Below, one piece after another: positions 22,748 through 33,846 of a stretch of 64,000 bases of DNA. This DNA comes from Viscum album (lineage: Eukaryota; Streptophyta; Magnoliopsida; Santalales; Viscaceae), in contig OY728143.1 in NCBI GenBank assembly GCA_963277665.1, positions 228,523,591 through 228,587,590 of the forward strand, in the 5' to 3' direction. Each line of letters starts with the position of its first letter. The first letter of the stretch is position 1. A model generated the notes under the pieces. That model was not told the DNA's origin, made no database searches, and was given only the letters and a program-made list of their open reading frames with translations. The translations under genes and the position numbers were made by a program.

Positions 22748-23842
22748 CGGCGACCGGAATTCGACGACGCACACCAAGATCTGCGACGTCGACGAGCTTT
22801 ACCCGCGACGTTCTTCGGCGACGCCTCTTCTTCCGCGGCCGATCCTCGTTCGGCAATTAAGGTGAGAAACGAATCGTTTATTTCTCCCCTTTTTATAATT
22901 CAATATCAATGGATTTAAATTAATCCGTTTGATCTTGATCCGGAGATTGGCGACGCGACGTCGGATACCGCGACGACGCGACGATCCCCCTTCTTCCGCG
23001 ACGAGCAATCCCGCGACGATCCCTCGTTCGGCAACGACAGCTGCGAGGTAAGGGTTGATTTGAAATATTTTCCTTTCACGTGGTTTTATTTCTTTTAAAA
23101 TAAGGAACCGATCATGGAACAATTTTAAATTTATTTAAAATTGTTGATTTGGTCGTTTCTTGTTTCTTCCGTTGTTTATGACTAACGCGGAGGGTGCGGG
23201 TCTAACGAACAAGACCCGACAACCCTCCGCCGATCTTCCTTTTTGTGCGGATTTGGCGGGCGACGGCAAAAGCATGACGCAAGGGCCATTTGTTGATTCC
23301 GCAGTGGAGGACGCGTCCTGGGAGGAACAATGGCGCAGACGGGAGGCAAAACGGGCCACCGGAGCAACTCCGGCGGCCCGCGGAAGGGGGCGGCGGCGCG
23401 GGTCGCCGGCGCGGCAGCGCCGGCGACCGGAGGCGGCGGTGCCCGGGGCGCCGCCGTGGAGAACTTCCGCCGCGGCTGAAGCCGCGGCGGCGGCGGCCGG
23501 TTCCGCGGCCGCGCGGAACCGGGAACGGACGCGGCGGCCCGGCCGCGTCCGCGTGACAGGCGCCCCCCCCCCCCCCCCCCCCCCCCGCGGGGCCGCGTTT
23601 CGCTTGAGCCGCGGGTCAAGCCCGCGGCGCCCTCCTTCGGCCGCTCGGCCGAAGCCGAGCCGGCCGGTCCGGTCGGCCGGGCCGCGCCCAGGCCGGACCG
23701 GACCCGGCCGAGCCGGTTCGGGCCGGGTCGGGCCGACCCGGGTCGGCCGACCCCAGGGGGGGTTCGGGCCGGGTCGCCCCGGGCCCAGAACCCCCGTTTC
23801 GGGCCCTCTTCGGTCTTTCGCCCATATCTTGGGCCTGGGACC

Positions 23843-24340
23843 TTCGATTGACGAACCGTCAGCGGCTACGCGATCCTTGGATCGAGACGGTCGTTTCGGT
23901 ATATTATACTCAAGGTTTCGGAAGACTTTGGGTTCGGCCGGGTTGGTTCGTACACGAAACCAACCGGGCCCTCGGAGCCGAAACGCTCATAACATGAGCT
24001 ACGGACGTCCGATCGACGTACCGTCAGCTGTGGTAGTTTCCTCTAAGTGAGACGGAACTTTTGGCATACTCCGCTCGAGGATCGGATACAGGCGGAGTAC
24101 GGTCGGGTTGGTTTTGCCCAAAAAAATCAACCGGGCCCCTGGGACGAAAATGCCAATAACTCTCAGACCGGGCGTCCGATTGACGCGCCGTCTGTTGCGT
24201 TGAGATCCTGTTGTCGATACGGAACTTTTGGATACATCAACTTCGGACTACGTTTCAGTTGATGTATCAGCCTCTCGGCTCGTGGAGCGGACCCTCCTAA
24301 ACAAGCTCACTTTGTGCGGGAACCCTAGCGCTGGCTGTGA
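23843..24340 (+). repeat. 165-bp tandem unit, three copies, element E 5' LTR
   Basis: The word TCGATTGAC / CCGATCGAC / CCGATTGAC begins units at 23843, 24008 and 24175 (spacing 165 and 167). Units share an ACGGAACTTTTGG-like segment and a dyad of type CGGGTTGGTT...AACCAACCGGG (23938-23968 and 24104-24135). The same unit occurs in element F, five copies per LTR. Confidence 0.8.
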
Positions 24341-24350
24341 CTTCGACGAC

Positions 24351-24520
24351 AGAGCAGAGATCCTCCGTGGACTGCGACGACGGCAGAGCATAGATCCTCC
24401 GTGGACTGCGACGACGGCAGAGCAGAGATCCTCAGTGGACTGCGACGACGGCAGAGCAGAGATCCTTCGTGGACTGCGGCGACGACTGTGCAGAGATCCT
24501 CAGTGGACTGCGTCGACTAC
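24351..24520 (+). repeat. 34-bp tandem repeat, five units, element E 5' LTR
   Basis: Units start at 24351, 24385, 24419, 24453 and 24487 and share AGAGCAGAGATCCT, then CGTGGACTGCGACGAC. The 3' LTR has three units (32781-32882), so two whole units differ between the LTRs of one element. Confidence 0.9.
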
Positions 24521-24892
24521 TGCACTCAGCGATCCTACGTGGATCAGTGCTACAGGTTCTGTGTGAGCCCGATCCTATGTGGGTCCTTACTACCGGTTCT
24601 GTGTGAGCCACTGCCTACAGGTTCTGTGTGAGCCCGATCCTACGTGGGTCTTTTGCGGGGGTTAGTACCTATCGATCCTTCGTGGGTCCGACGACTTAGA
24701 TGGATCAGTGATCATCTTTGACGTCATCTGAAAAAGTATACCTGGTTGAGCTGAATCTTATGTTACTCTCCTTTGTGGTTTGTGATGGACTATCCTTTGT
24801 GGATTTACTGTTTACTCTCCTTGTGGATTTGAGTCTTGCTTTCCTTTGTGGATTGAGTTGTCCGGGAGCTCGTGAGCAGAGCTAGAATTGGG

Positions 24893-24926
24893 GACTTAGG
24901 TATATGTGTGGGCATATACCTAAGTC
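24893..24926 (+). other. Perfect 14-bp stem-loop in element E 5' LTR
   Basis: GACTTAGGTATATG pairs with CATATACCTAAGTC across a 6-nt loop TGTGGG. The 3' LTR copy is at 33255-33288. Element F LTRs hold two related stem-loops each (39457-39490 and near 39555; 45819-45850 and near 45915). Confidence 0.8.
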
Positions 24927-25487
24927 GAGTCAGATGTTACTTCGTGATTGCATCTTTCTTTTGTGCTATATCATTTGTGGATTTCGGGAGACCTTCGGGG
25001 GTCTCGGGGTCCTTACTGAGTAGCTTGTACTCACCCCTGCACGGGCTATGCCCGCACCTTGTTGTGTTGGTTGCAGACGACGGACAGCGCTGATCACGTT
25101 TGGGGCGTGGAGCAGGACGGTACCTGGAGGTGGACCACCGGGCGGGACGTGCTCGGAGCGGACGTGGGACCTGAGGAGCCTGGAGGCTATCTGTACCCAC
25201 CCTTCAGGTGGGATTGCCAGTGGACGACACGAGGCCGCCGTCTTTTCTTCAGTTGCTGTACTTTACTTTTCAGTTGTACTTTACAGTTGGGCTTGTATTT
25301 CCGGCCCCCTTTACTTTTCTGCACTTTACTTTCCTCTTGCTGACTCTGTGTGGTTGTTACTTATAAAGGCAATGCCTTCCCTGTTTACTGGGATTTTACG
25401 CCTTGGTGCTAGTCGCCAGCCCCTGGCCTATGGAAGGCGGGCTTGGGGTAGTCACGGCACGGGCCCCGAGGTCGGGTCGTGACAAAT

Positions 25488-25499
25488 TGGTATCAGAGG
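25488..25499 (+). other. Primer binding site of element E
   Basis: TGGTATCAGAGG, 3 nt after the LTR end; matches initiator Met tRNA at 11 of 12 positions. Confidence 0.9.
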
Positions 25500-25690
25500 T
25501 GGTCGGTTCTACCGCAGACTCTGATCGTCTTTTCTTTCTATATGAAGTAATAGTGTTTAGTGTATTGAGTGTGGTTATCAGTTCAGGGAGCCCAGTGTTG
25601 GTGCGGCGGCCGACGTATCCATACACCAGGACCCTGACTCCTGATTTCCGACTTAATGCATGAAAACATTGATTGCGTGTGTGTTTCAAG

Positions 25691-25802
25691 TTTTCTTTGT
25701 GATTACTTGTGTCAGCTCGCCGGGTATACTGATCTGCTTTATGAAAGTCTCATGTTTTCCTTGTGATTACTTGTGCCAGCTCACCAGGTATACTGTTCTG
25801 AC
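25691..25802 (+). repeat. 64-bp direct duplication in the element E leader
   Basis: TTTTCTTTGTGATTACTTGT at 25691 recurs with few changes at 25755 (period 64 bp), including the following CAGCTC-CC-GGTATACTG. It lies between the primer site and the gag start. Confidence 0.8.
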
Positions 25803-25829
25803 TGTGGTGCTCTTGTTCTCCTTTTCAGG

Positions 25830-28800
25830 ATGGCCCCGCGACGACAGCCAGATAGGGTTCCGAGTGTAGGGCGCGACGGCAGCCCACCGAGCGACGAGGC
25901 CTCGGTGCAGGGCCCTTTGCCAGCAGTGGCACCGGCGGTAGCTTTACCCGCCGAGCCACCGATGCTGCCAGTACCAGACGCTGACGATGCACGTCGCCTC
26001 AGGGCACTGCATGAGTTTCAGAGCCAGCGACCGCCCAGGTTTCGCGGTGAGGCGGACCCCCAGGCCTCCGAGGACTGGCTAGAGGCGGTGGTACGGATCT
26101 TTAGGCTAGTGAGGACACCAGCGGATCTCATGGTGATTCTCGCAGCGAGCCTCCTGCAGGCGGCAGCAGGACGATGGTGGAGCCTGATGCTCCAGGTTCA
26201 CGATGAGGCATCCTTGCTCTGGGCGGACTTCGAGAGCCTCTTCCGCTCTGAGTTCGTCCCGGCCACCCTCCGAGCGGTGCGCATCCAGGAGCTTCTCCAG
26301 CTGCGCCAGGGCAGCATGACGGTCGCTCAGTACGCGGCGAGGTTCACTGACCTATCTCGCTACTCGACCGACATGGTACGGGACCCCTTCTTCCGGGCCC
26401 GGACCTTCGAGCAGGGCTTGCGACAGGAGATTCGGGCGTCGCTGATCTCCCTCAGCATTCCGACCCAGGCGGGAGTGCTGGAGCGAGCCCTCCTGATCGA
26501 GAGCTTCCTGGCGGAGCCTTCTTCAGCGGCGAGACCTAGCGCAGGGTGGCAGGTAGCTGAGTCTTCGGCAGCAGGTAGCCGACGGATGACTCTCGGGTCC
26601 AGGCAGACCAGACCCCCACGCAGCCGGCCTCAGGACACCGGCTCAGCAGTACGAGGCACACAGCGGAGTGCCAGCCTTCCGAGAGGCAGGCTGTGCTACT
26701 CCTGCGGCGGGCAGGGTCACATGGCTCGTGACTGCCCGACTCGCCGATCAGAGGAGCAGCAGATGGTGGAGGGTCCACCCAGGCAGAGGCAGAGGGTCGA
26801 CCGTGGCGGTCCGCAGGGAGGAGGCGGACGAGGCAGAGGAGCTGGCCGAGCAGCGGGTGGTGGGCGACGCTTCCAGGCTCTACCCCCACCACCACCAGGA
26901 GGGCCACCTCGACCACAGGGAGCTGGTGGGCAGGGGCAGGCCCAGCTCCAGGCAGTGGAGGCCTACGACCCCGACATTCCAGAGATGATTCGAGGTACGA
27001 TCTGTGTCTATTCCACCCTTGCTGCAGTACTTATAGACACAGGAGCGAGTCACTCTTTCATAGCCTCTGCCCTTGTTCGGAGCTCGGAGATTCCGACTGA
27101 GCCGTTGGCTCGATCCTTATGGCTAGAGACTCCTACGGGAGCAGACTCTACGATTACGCACTGGTGCCGGCAGTGTGAGCTTACTCTAGGAGGCGAGAGC
27201 TTCGGCTGGGATCTCCTTGTAGCGGCGTCGAGGCCTTACGACGTCATCATGGGCATGGATTGGCTATCCACGGTTCATGCCCAGATCGACTGTTTTAGGC
27301 GCAAGGTGCGATGTGTTCGCACCGACGGGAGCAGGTTTACCTTCACCGGCGAGAAGGGAACCTTTGCAGCACAGGATGGACTTCCGCGGAGGAGAGTGCA
27401 GCCCATCTCTCATCAGTTGGCTAGCCTCATCCTAGGAGCAGTGGACGTGCGGAGTCCAGTTTTTCCTTCAGTGGTGGACCAGTACGTGGACGTCTTTCCC
27501 GACGAGGTTCCAGGGCTACCTCCTCGTAGAGAGGTAGACTTTTACATCGACTTGTACCCCGGGACAGCCCCGATATCTACTCCAGCATATCGGATGGCCC
27601 CCGCCGAGCTTCGGGAGCTGCGGGTACAGTTGGAGGACTTGCAGAGCAAGGGGTTTATCCGACCCAGTGTTTCACCCTGGGCTTCCCCGATATTGTTCTC
27701 CAAGAAGGCGGACGGGAGCTTGCGACTATGTGTCGACTATCGTCGCCTGAACCAGGTGACAGTGAGGAACAAGTATCCGCTGCCACGGATTGATGACCTC
27801 TTCGATCAGCTAAAGGGAGCGCGGTGGTTCTCGAAGATAGACCTCCGGTCAGGCTATCATCAGCTCAGAGTTCGAGACGAGGACGTGCAGAAGACGGCCT
27901 TCAGGTGTCGGTATGGCCATTATGAGTTCTTGGTTATGCCGTTCGGCGTAACCAATGCACCAGCAGTGTTCATGAGCCTCATGAACAGGATCTTCCAGCC
28001 ATACCTTGACCGATTTGTCGTGGTCTTCATTGACGAAATTTTGGTATACTCGACGACTGAGGAGGAGCATGCCTACCACCTGCGAGTTGTGCTAGACACT
28101 CTCCGAGAGCACCAGCTTTATGGCAAACTCTCAAAATTCCAGTTCTGGTTACGTGAGGTCCATTTCTTGGGGCACGTCATTTCTGAGGTGGGAGTTGTAG
28201 TGGATCCCGCGAAGATCGAGGCAGTTCTAGCTTGGGAGCCACCCAGGAGCGTGACAGAGGTGCGGAGCTTCATGGGCCTAGCGGGATACTATCGGAGATT
28301 CGTGCCAGACTTCTCCAGAGTTGCGGCACCACTCTCAGCGTTGAAGAAGAATGGGAAACCCTTCGTGTGGTCAGACAGATGTCAGCAGAGCTTCCAGGAG
28401 CTGAGACAGAGATTGACCAGTGCACCTATCTTGAGGTTGCCTGAGGAGGGAGTTGGGTACGTAGTTTACTGCGATGCATCAGGGACTGGACTCGGGTGCG
28501 TCCTGATGCAGGAGTGGGCCGTGATCGCCGACAGATCACGTCAGTTGAGGCCGCATGAGCAGAACTACGCAACTCATGACCTGGAGTTAGCAGCAGTGGT
28601 CTTCGCTCTGAAGACTTGGCGTCACTATCTGATGGGCGAGCGCTTCACAGTCTTTTCTGACCACCAGAGTCTCAGGTATATCTTCTCTCAGAAGGACCTG
28701 AACCTGAGACAGCGGAGATGGCTTGAGTTCCTCCAGGACTATGACTTTGAGATAGTCTATACTCCTGGGAAGGGGAACGTGGTAGCCGATGCCCTCAGCA

Positions 28801-30341
28801 GGAGGACGGGCATTCAGCTACTTGAGGAGGCGACAGAGAAGCTAGCCTCCTTACAGATATCCTTCGTGGATAGAGACGGAGCAGCCTTTCTTCAGTCTCT
28901 CACAGTCTCTCCTCCACTTCTACAGCGGGTCAGAGAGGCTCAGCGTGGGGACGCTGACTGTGAGACCCGGCGTGCACTGATATCCTCAGGTCAGGCGCCT
29001 GATGGTTTCTCCTTTGGAGCAGAGCACGACATCCTTTTCAGAGGACGTACCTTCGTACCAGTCGCTTTACGAGAGGAGGTGCTGAGAGAGTTTCACACTT
29101 CTCCCTTGGCGGTTCATCCCGGAGTGGCGAAGATGTACCAGGATCTCAGACGACAGCACTGGTGGCCGGGCATGAAGAAAGCTGTGGCAGAGTTCGTTTC
29201 ACGATGCCTCACCTGCCAGCAGGTGAAGGCAGAGCATCAGGTACCAGCAGGCTTGGTACAGCCCTTGGAGGTCCCAGAGTGGAAGTGGGATGGCATATCT
29301 ATGGATTTCGTGACTGGAATTCCACGCACTTCTAGAGGTCACGACTCCATTTGGGTGATTGTCGACCGACTCACCAAGTCGGCACACTTCTTACCCATCA
29401 GAGAGCAGGGCTCAGTGGAGAGCTTGGGACATCTTTACGTTCAGGAGATCGTATGGCTTCACGGTGTGCCATCGTCTATCGTCTCCGATCGAGATGCTCG
29501 TTTCACTTCCCGGCTTTGGAAGGGGTTGCAGGAGGCGTTCGGGACACGGCTCCATCTGAGCACAGCCTTCCACCCTCAGACGGATGGTCAGACGGAGAGG
29601 ACCATACAGACACTCGAGGACATGCTCCGTGCATGTGTTCTCGACTTTGGTCGCAGCTGGGAGGACCACCTACCCTTGGTGGAGTTCGCGTACAACAACA
29701 GCTACCACTCCACCATCGGGATGGCACCATACGAGGCGTTGTACGGCAGACCCTGCAGATCACCGTTGTGCTGGACAGACCCTAGGGAGTCAGCACTCGT
29801 GGGACCAGAGATGGTCCGAGCCACGAGAGAGAAGGTCCAGATCATCCAGGAGAGGATGAGGACAGCTCAGAGCCGGCAGAAGTCATATGCTGACAGGAGG
29901 CGGAGGCCACTAGAGTTCGAGGACGGCGACCACGTCTTTTTGCGTGTCTCACCTCGACGTGGTTTACGGAGATTTGGCCGAGGCGTCAAGTTGTCTCCAC
30001 GCTTCATCGGGCCTTTCCAAGTCCTCAGCAGGATAGGAGAGGTGGCTTATCGCCTGGCTCTACCACCTCAGTTGCACCGGGTGCACGATGTCTTCCACGT
30101 GTCTCAGCTGAGGAGATACGTGCACGACCCGACGCATATCATCGACCTTGGGGAGCTGGACGTGGACGATGGGGCGACTTTTGCGGAGGTCCCAGTGGAT
30201 ATCGAGGATCGACAGGAGCGGGTCCTACGTGGGCGGTCGATTCCTCTTGTGCGCGTCAGATGGCAGCACGGGAACCTCCAGGAGAGCACTTGGGAGCGGG
30301 AGGCTCAGATGCGTGCTCAGTACCCCCATTTGTTCCCCTAG
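25830..30341 (+). CDS. Gag-pol polyprotein of element E (chromovirus), 1503 residues
   Basis: Single uninterrupted frame. I chose ATG 25830 (MAPRRQP) because it directly follows a TTTTCAG acceptor-like site and the element F gag starts at the same place (MPPRGRP); an ATG at 25773 would add 19 unlikely residues. Domains: capsid (about 65-190), zinc knuckle C289-C292-H297-C302, protease with DTGAS at D403, reverse transcriptase (about 580-790) with SGYHQL and MPFGVTNAP, RNase H (D882, HDLE and SDHQSL present), integrase with a zinc finger from H1089 and catalytic D1159, D1220 and E1256 (D,D35E spacing kept), then a GPF segment and a C-terminal chromodomain (about 1451-1503). Oddity: the catalytic box at 733-736 reads FIDE; nearly all relatives have FIDD, so polymerase activity may be lost or reduced. 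Acts in virus-like particles for genome copying and integration. Confidence 0.95.
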   Translation: MAPRRQPDRVPSVGRDGSPPSDEASVQGPLPAVAPAVALPAEPPMLPVPDADDARRLRALHEFQSQRPPRFRGEADPQASEDWLEAVVRIFRLVRTPADLMVILAASLLQAAAGRWWSLMLQVHDEASLLWADFESLFRSEFVPATLRAVRIQELLQLRQGSMTVAQYAARFTDLSRYSTDMVRDPFFRARTFEQGLRQEIRASLISLSIPTQAGVLERALLIESFLAEPSSAARPSAGWQVAESSAAGSRRMTLGSRQTRPPRSRPQDTGSAVRGTQRSASLPRGRLCYSCGGQGHMARDCPTRRSEEQQMVEGPPRQRQRVDRGGPQGGGGRGRGAGRAAGGGRRFQALPPPPPGGPPRPQGAGGQGQAQLQAVEAYDPDIPEMIRGTICVYSTLAAVLIDTGASHSFIASALVRSSEIPTEPLARSLWLETPTGADSTITHWCRQCELTLGGESFGWDLLVAASRPYDVIMGMDWLSTVHAQIDCFRRKVRCVRTDGSRFTFTGEKGTFAAQDGLPRRRVQPISHQLASLILGAVDVRSPVFPSVVDQYVDVFPDEVPGLPPRREVDFYIDLYPGTAPISTPAYRMAPAELRELRVQLEDLQSKGFIRPSVSPWASPILFSKKADGSLRLCVDYRRLNQVTVRNKYPLPRIDDLFDQLKGARWFSKIDLRSGYHQLRVRDEDVQKTAFRCRYGHYEFLVMPFGVTNAPAVFMSLMNRIFQPYLDRFVVVFIDEILVYSTTEEEHAYHLRVVLDTLREHQLYGKLSKFQFWLREVHFLGHVISEVGVVVDPAKIEAVLAWEPPRSVTEVRSFMGLAGYYRRFVPDFSRVAAPLSALKKNGKPFVWSDRCQQSFQELRQRLTSAPILRLPEEGVGYVVYCDASGTGLGCVLMQEWAVIADRSRQLRPHEQNYATHDLELAAVVFALKTWRHYLMGERFTVFSDHQSLRYIFSQKDLNLRQRRWLEFLQDYDFEIVYTPGKGNVVADALSRRTGIQLLEEATEKLASLQISFVDRDGAAFLQSLTVSPPLLQRVREAQRGDADCETRRALISSGQAPDGFSFGAEHDILFRGRTFVPVALREEVLREFHTSPLAVHPGVAKMYQDLRRQHWWPGMKKAVAEFVSRCLTCQQVKAEHQVPAGLVQPLEVPEWKWDGISMDFVTGIPRTSRGHDSIWVIVDRLTKSAHFLPIREQGSVESLGHLYVQEIVWLHGVPSSIVSDRDARFTSRLWKGLQEAFGTRLHLSTAFHPQTDGQTERTIQTLEDMLRACVLDFGRSWEDHLPLVEFAYNNSYHSTIGMAPYEALYGRPCRSPLCWTDPRESALVGPEMVRATREKVQIIQERMRTAQSRQKSYADRRRRPLEFEDGDHVFLRVSPRRGLRRFGRGVKLSPRFIGPFQVLSRIGEVAYRLALPPQLHRVHDVFHVSQLRRYVHDPTHIIDLGELDVDDGATFAEVPVDIEDRQERVLRGRSIPLVRVRWQHGNLQESTWEREAQMRAQYPHLFP

Positions 30342-30374
30342 TTTTTGATGTATCTTTACGGGGACGTAAAGCCC

Positions 30375-30388
30375 TGAGGTGGGAGTAA
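30375..30388 (+). other. Polypurine tract of element E
   Basis: TGAGGTGGGAGTAA directly before the 3' LTR start. Element F has the same tract on the minus strand (GTGGTGGGAGTAA next to 42649). Confidence 0.85.
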
Positions 30389-31159
30389 TGTAAAGACCCG
30401 CAAATTTAAAGGAAATTTTTTTTCTTAATTTTCTTTGGAATTTTTCAAGAGCGCAGCTTCAGACGGCACCTGATTCCGAGGCCCGGTGTGCCCGAAATCA
30501 ATTTCCGAAGTTTGGCTCGGGTACGTTCAGTGAACGGACGAGCGGGTTTTTCTATCTTTTGAACCGGTGCCCGGAATCGAATTCTGAGGGCACTGATGAA
30601 ATCGCAGCGCCGGTATTTTCTTAGAAACGTCTCTTCCGGAGTTGCGTTTGCTCAGACGTGGTTTTTAAATTTTGCGGCTTTAAGTCAGAAATAAAATAAA
30701 GTTTGTGCGACAACTTTATTTTATTTCACTTAAGCTGCTTGGAAGCCACTTGAATCCACTTAAAGGCGGATTGAACTGAGTTGAACTGGATAGGATGCTA
30801 TCCAGAAATATCCTACCCCCTTGGTAGGATATTTGTGAGGCAGGGCCCGCACGAGCCCCGCCGTTTCTTTCTCTAAGTAACGCACCCGCGAAAACCCGTC
30901 AAAGTAACTGAAAAGTCAACCGACGCGTTTTCTTTAATTCTTAACAGACCATTTAATTGGGCGGTTTATTTCGTGAATTAAATGGGATGTTTCTTTCGTG
31001 AATTAATTGGGTTGTTTCGCTCGTTGAATTAATTCAACGAACTGATGGGTCGTTACTTACGCTTTTGCGTTTGTTGGCATGTTTATAAAATAAGACCAAC
31101 CTAAAAATCCATTGAAAGGATTTGAGAGGATCTTTGTTTCTTCATCTCCCCCCGAAGAA

Positions 31160-31191
<32 letters not shown>

Positions 31192-33846
31192 AGAACGCCG
31201 GCGACCGGAATTCGACGACGCACACCGAGATCTGCGACGTCGACGAGCTTTACCCGCGACGTTCTTCGGCGACGCCTCTTCTTCCGCGGCCGATCCTCGT
31301 TCGGCAATTAAGGTGAGAAACGAATCGTTTATTTCTCCCCTTTTTATAATTCAATATCAACGGATTTAAATTAATCCGTTTGATCTTGATCCGGAGATTG
31401 GCGACGCGACGCCGGATACCGCGACGACACGACGATCCCCCTTCTTCCGCGACGAGCAATCCCGCGACGATCCCTCGTTCGGCAACGACAGCTGCGAGGT
31501 AAGGGTTGATTTGAAATATTTTCCTTTCTCGTGGTTTTATTTCTTTTAAAATAAGGAACCGATCACGGAACAATTTTAAATTTATTTAAAATTGTTGATT
31601 TGGTCGTTTCTTGTTTCTCCCGTTGTTTATGACTAACGCGGAGGGTGCGGGTCTAACGAACAAGACCCGGCAACCCTCCGCCGATCTTCCTTTTTGTGCG
31701 GATTTGGCGGGCGACGGCAAAAGCACGACGCAAGGGCCATTTGTTGATTCCGCAGTGGAGGACGCGTCCCGGGAGGAACAATGGCGCAGACGGGAGGCAA
31801 AACGGGCCACCGGAGCAACTCCGGCGGCCCGCGGAAGGTGGCGGCGGCGCGGGTCGCCGGCGCGGGTCGCCGGCGACCGGAGGCGGCGGCGCCCGGCACG
31901 CCACCGTGGAGAACTTCCACCGCGGCGGCGGCGGCCGGTTCCGCGGCCGTGCGGAACCGGGAACGGACGCGGCGGCCCGGCCGCGTCCGCGTGACAGGCG
32001 CCCCCCCCCCCCCCCCCCGCGGGGCCTCGTTTCGCTTGAGCCGCGGGTCAAGCCCGCGGCCCCCTCCTTCGGCCGCTCGGCCGAAGCCGAGCCGGCCGGT
32101 CCGGTCGGCCGGGCCGCGCCCAGGCCGGACCGGACCCGGCCGAGCCAGTTCGGGCCGGGTCGGGCCGACCTGGTTCGGCCGACCCCAGGGGGGTTCGGGC
32201 CGGGTCGCCCCGGGCCCAGAACCCCCGTTTCGGGCCATCTTCGGTCTTTCGCCCATATCTTGGGCCTGGGACCTTCGATTGACGAACCATCAGCGGCTAC
32301 GCAATCCTTGGATCGAGACGGTCGTTTCGGTATATTATACTCAAGGTTTCGGAGGACTTTGGGTTCGGCCGGGTTGGTTCGTACACGAAACCAACCGGGC
32401 CCTCGGAGCGGAAACGCTCATAACTTGAGCTACGGACGTCCGATCGACGTACCGTCAGCTGTGGTAGTTTCCTCTAAGTGAGACGGAACTTTTGGCATAC
32501 TCCGCTCGAGGATCGGATACAGGCGGAGTACGGTCGGGTTGGTTTTGCCCAAAAAACCAACCGGGCCCCTGGGACGAAAATGCCAATAACTCTCAGACCG
32601 GGCGTCCGATTGACGCGCCGTCTGTTGCGTTGAGATCCTGTTGTCGATACGGAACTTTTGGATACATCAACTTCGGACTACGTGTCAGTTGATGTATCAG
32701 CCTCTCGGCTCGTGGAGCGGACCCTCCTAAACGAGCTCGCTTTGTGCGGGAACCCTAGCGCTGGCTGTGACTTCGACGACAGAGCAGAGATCCTCCGTGG
32801 ACTGCGACGACGGCAGAGCAGAGATCCTTCGTGGACTGCGGCGAAGACTGTGCAGAGATCCTCAGTGGACTGCGTCGACTACTGCACTCAGCGATCCTAC
32901 GTGGATCAGTGCTACAGGTTCTGTGTGAGCCCGATCCTATGTGGGTCCTTACTACCGGTTCTGTGTGAGCCACTGCCTACAGGTTCTGTGTGAGCCCGAT
33001 CCTACGTGGGTCTTTTGCGGGGGTTAGTACCTATCGATCCTTCGTGGGTCCGACGACTTAGATGGATCAGTGATCATCTTTGACGTCATCTGAAAAAGTA
33101 TACCTGGTTGAGCTGAATCTTAGTTTACTCTCCTTTGTGGTTTGTGTTGGACTATCCTTTGTGGATTTACTGTTTACTCTCCTTGTGGATTTGAGTCTTG
33201 CTTTCCTTTGTGGATTGAGTTGTTCGGGAGCTCGTGAGCAGAGCTAGAATTGGGGACTTAGGTATATGTGTGGGCATATACCTAAGTCGAGTCAGATGTT
33301 ACTTCGTGATTGCATCTTTCTTTTGTGCTATATCCTTTGTGGATTTCGGGAGACCTTCGGGGGTCTCGGGGTCCTTACTGAGTAGCTTGTACTCACCCCT
33401 GCACGGGCTATGCCCGCACCTTGTTGTGTTGGTTGCAGACGACGGACAGCGCTGATCACGGTTGGGGCGTGGAGCAGGACGGTACCTGGAGGTGGACCAC
33501 CGGGCGGGACGTGCTCGGAGCGGACGTGGGACCCGAGGAGCCTGGAGGCTATCTGTACCCACCCTTCAGGTGGGATTGCCAGTGGACGACACGAGGCCGC
33601 CGTCTTTTCTTCAGTTGCTGTACTTTACTTTTCAGTTGTACTTTACAGTTGGGCTTGTATTTCCGGCCCCCTTTACTTTTCTGCACTTTACTTTCCGCTT
33701 GCTGACTCTGTGTGGTTGTTACTTATAAAGTCAATGACTTCCCTGTTTACTGGGATTTTACGCCTTGGTGCTAGTCGCCAGCCCCTGGCCTATGGAAGGC
33801 GGGCTTGGGGTAGTCACGGCACGGGCCCCGAGGTCGGGTCGTGACA
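30389..33846 (+). repeat. 3' LTR of element E (3458 bp)
   Basis: Same ends and landmarks as the 5' copy. It is 88 bp shorter: two units of the 34-bp repeat are missing (68 bp), the C run is 18 instead of 24 (32001-32018), and the GC-rich part near 31850-31935 has small deletions. Point differences are few by eye. Confidence 0.93.

Larger units (their letters stand above)
21939..25484 (+). repeat. 5' LTR of element E (3546 bp)
   Basis: Begins TGTAAAGACCC and ends GTCGTGACA. U3 contains three dyads (22237-22383) and a TATA-like box at 22633. The probable transcribed part holds a 9-bp repeat (22703-22747), donor-like sites at 22862 (AAG|GTGAGAA) and 23048 (GAG|GTAAGGG), a CpG-dense stretch with a 24-C run (23563-23586), three copies of a 165-bp unit, a 34-bp tandem repeat, a perfect 14-bp stem-loop and an acceptor-like TTGCAG at 25076. 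The long GC-rich open frame at 23160-24050 is a composition artefact, not a gene. Confidence 0.93.
21939..33846 (+). mobile_element. Element E: full-length Ty3/gypsy chromovirus with open gag-pol
   Basis: An 11.9-kb element with LTRs of 3546 bp (21939-25484) and 3458 bp (30389-33846), a primer site, an uninterrupted gag-pol frame, a polypurine tract and a perfect target duplication AATAT (21934-21938 and 33847-33851). Long LTRs plus a C-terminal chromodomain suggest the Tekay/Del chromovirus lineage (inference). It is GC- and CpG-rich while the host LTR is AT-rich, and the LTRs look nearly identical apart from repeat-number changes, so it is one of the youngest insertions here. Confidence 0.95.

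Noticed and set aside
23160..24050. 296-codon open frame (and antisense frames 23182-23619, 31633-32256) in E LTRs
   Set aside because: Low-complexity Arg/Pro/Gly/Ala reading of a CpG-rich LTR. Frame and length are not kept between the two LTRs of the same element, and frames are open on both strands because stop codons are rare in such composition.
25773..25829. Upstream ATG giving a 19-residue N-terminal extension of Gag
   Set aside because: The extension lies in a duplicated leader segment, spans the acceptor-like site, and the F gag starts at the equivalent of 25830.
29351..29785. Alternative-frame and antisense open frames across 26500-30350
   Set aside because: Shadow frames of the element E polyprotein.
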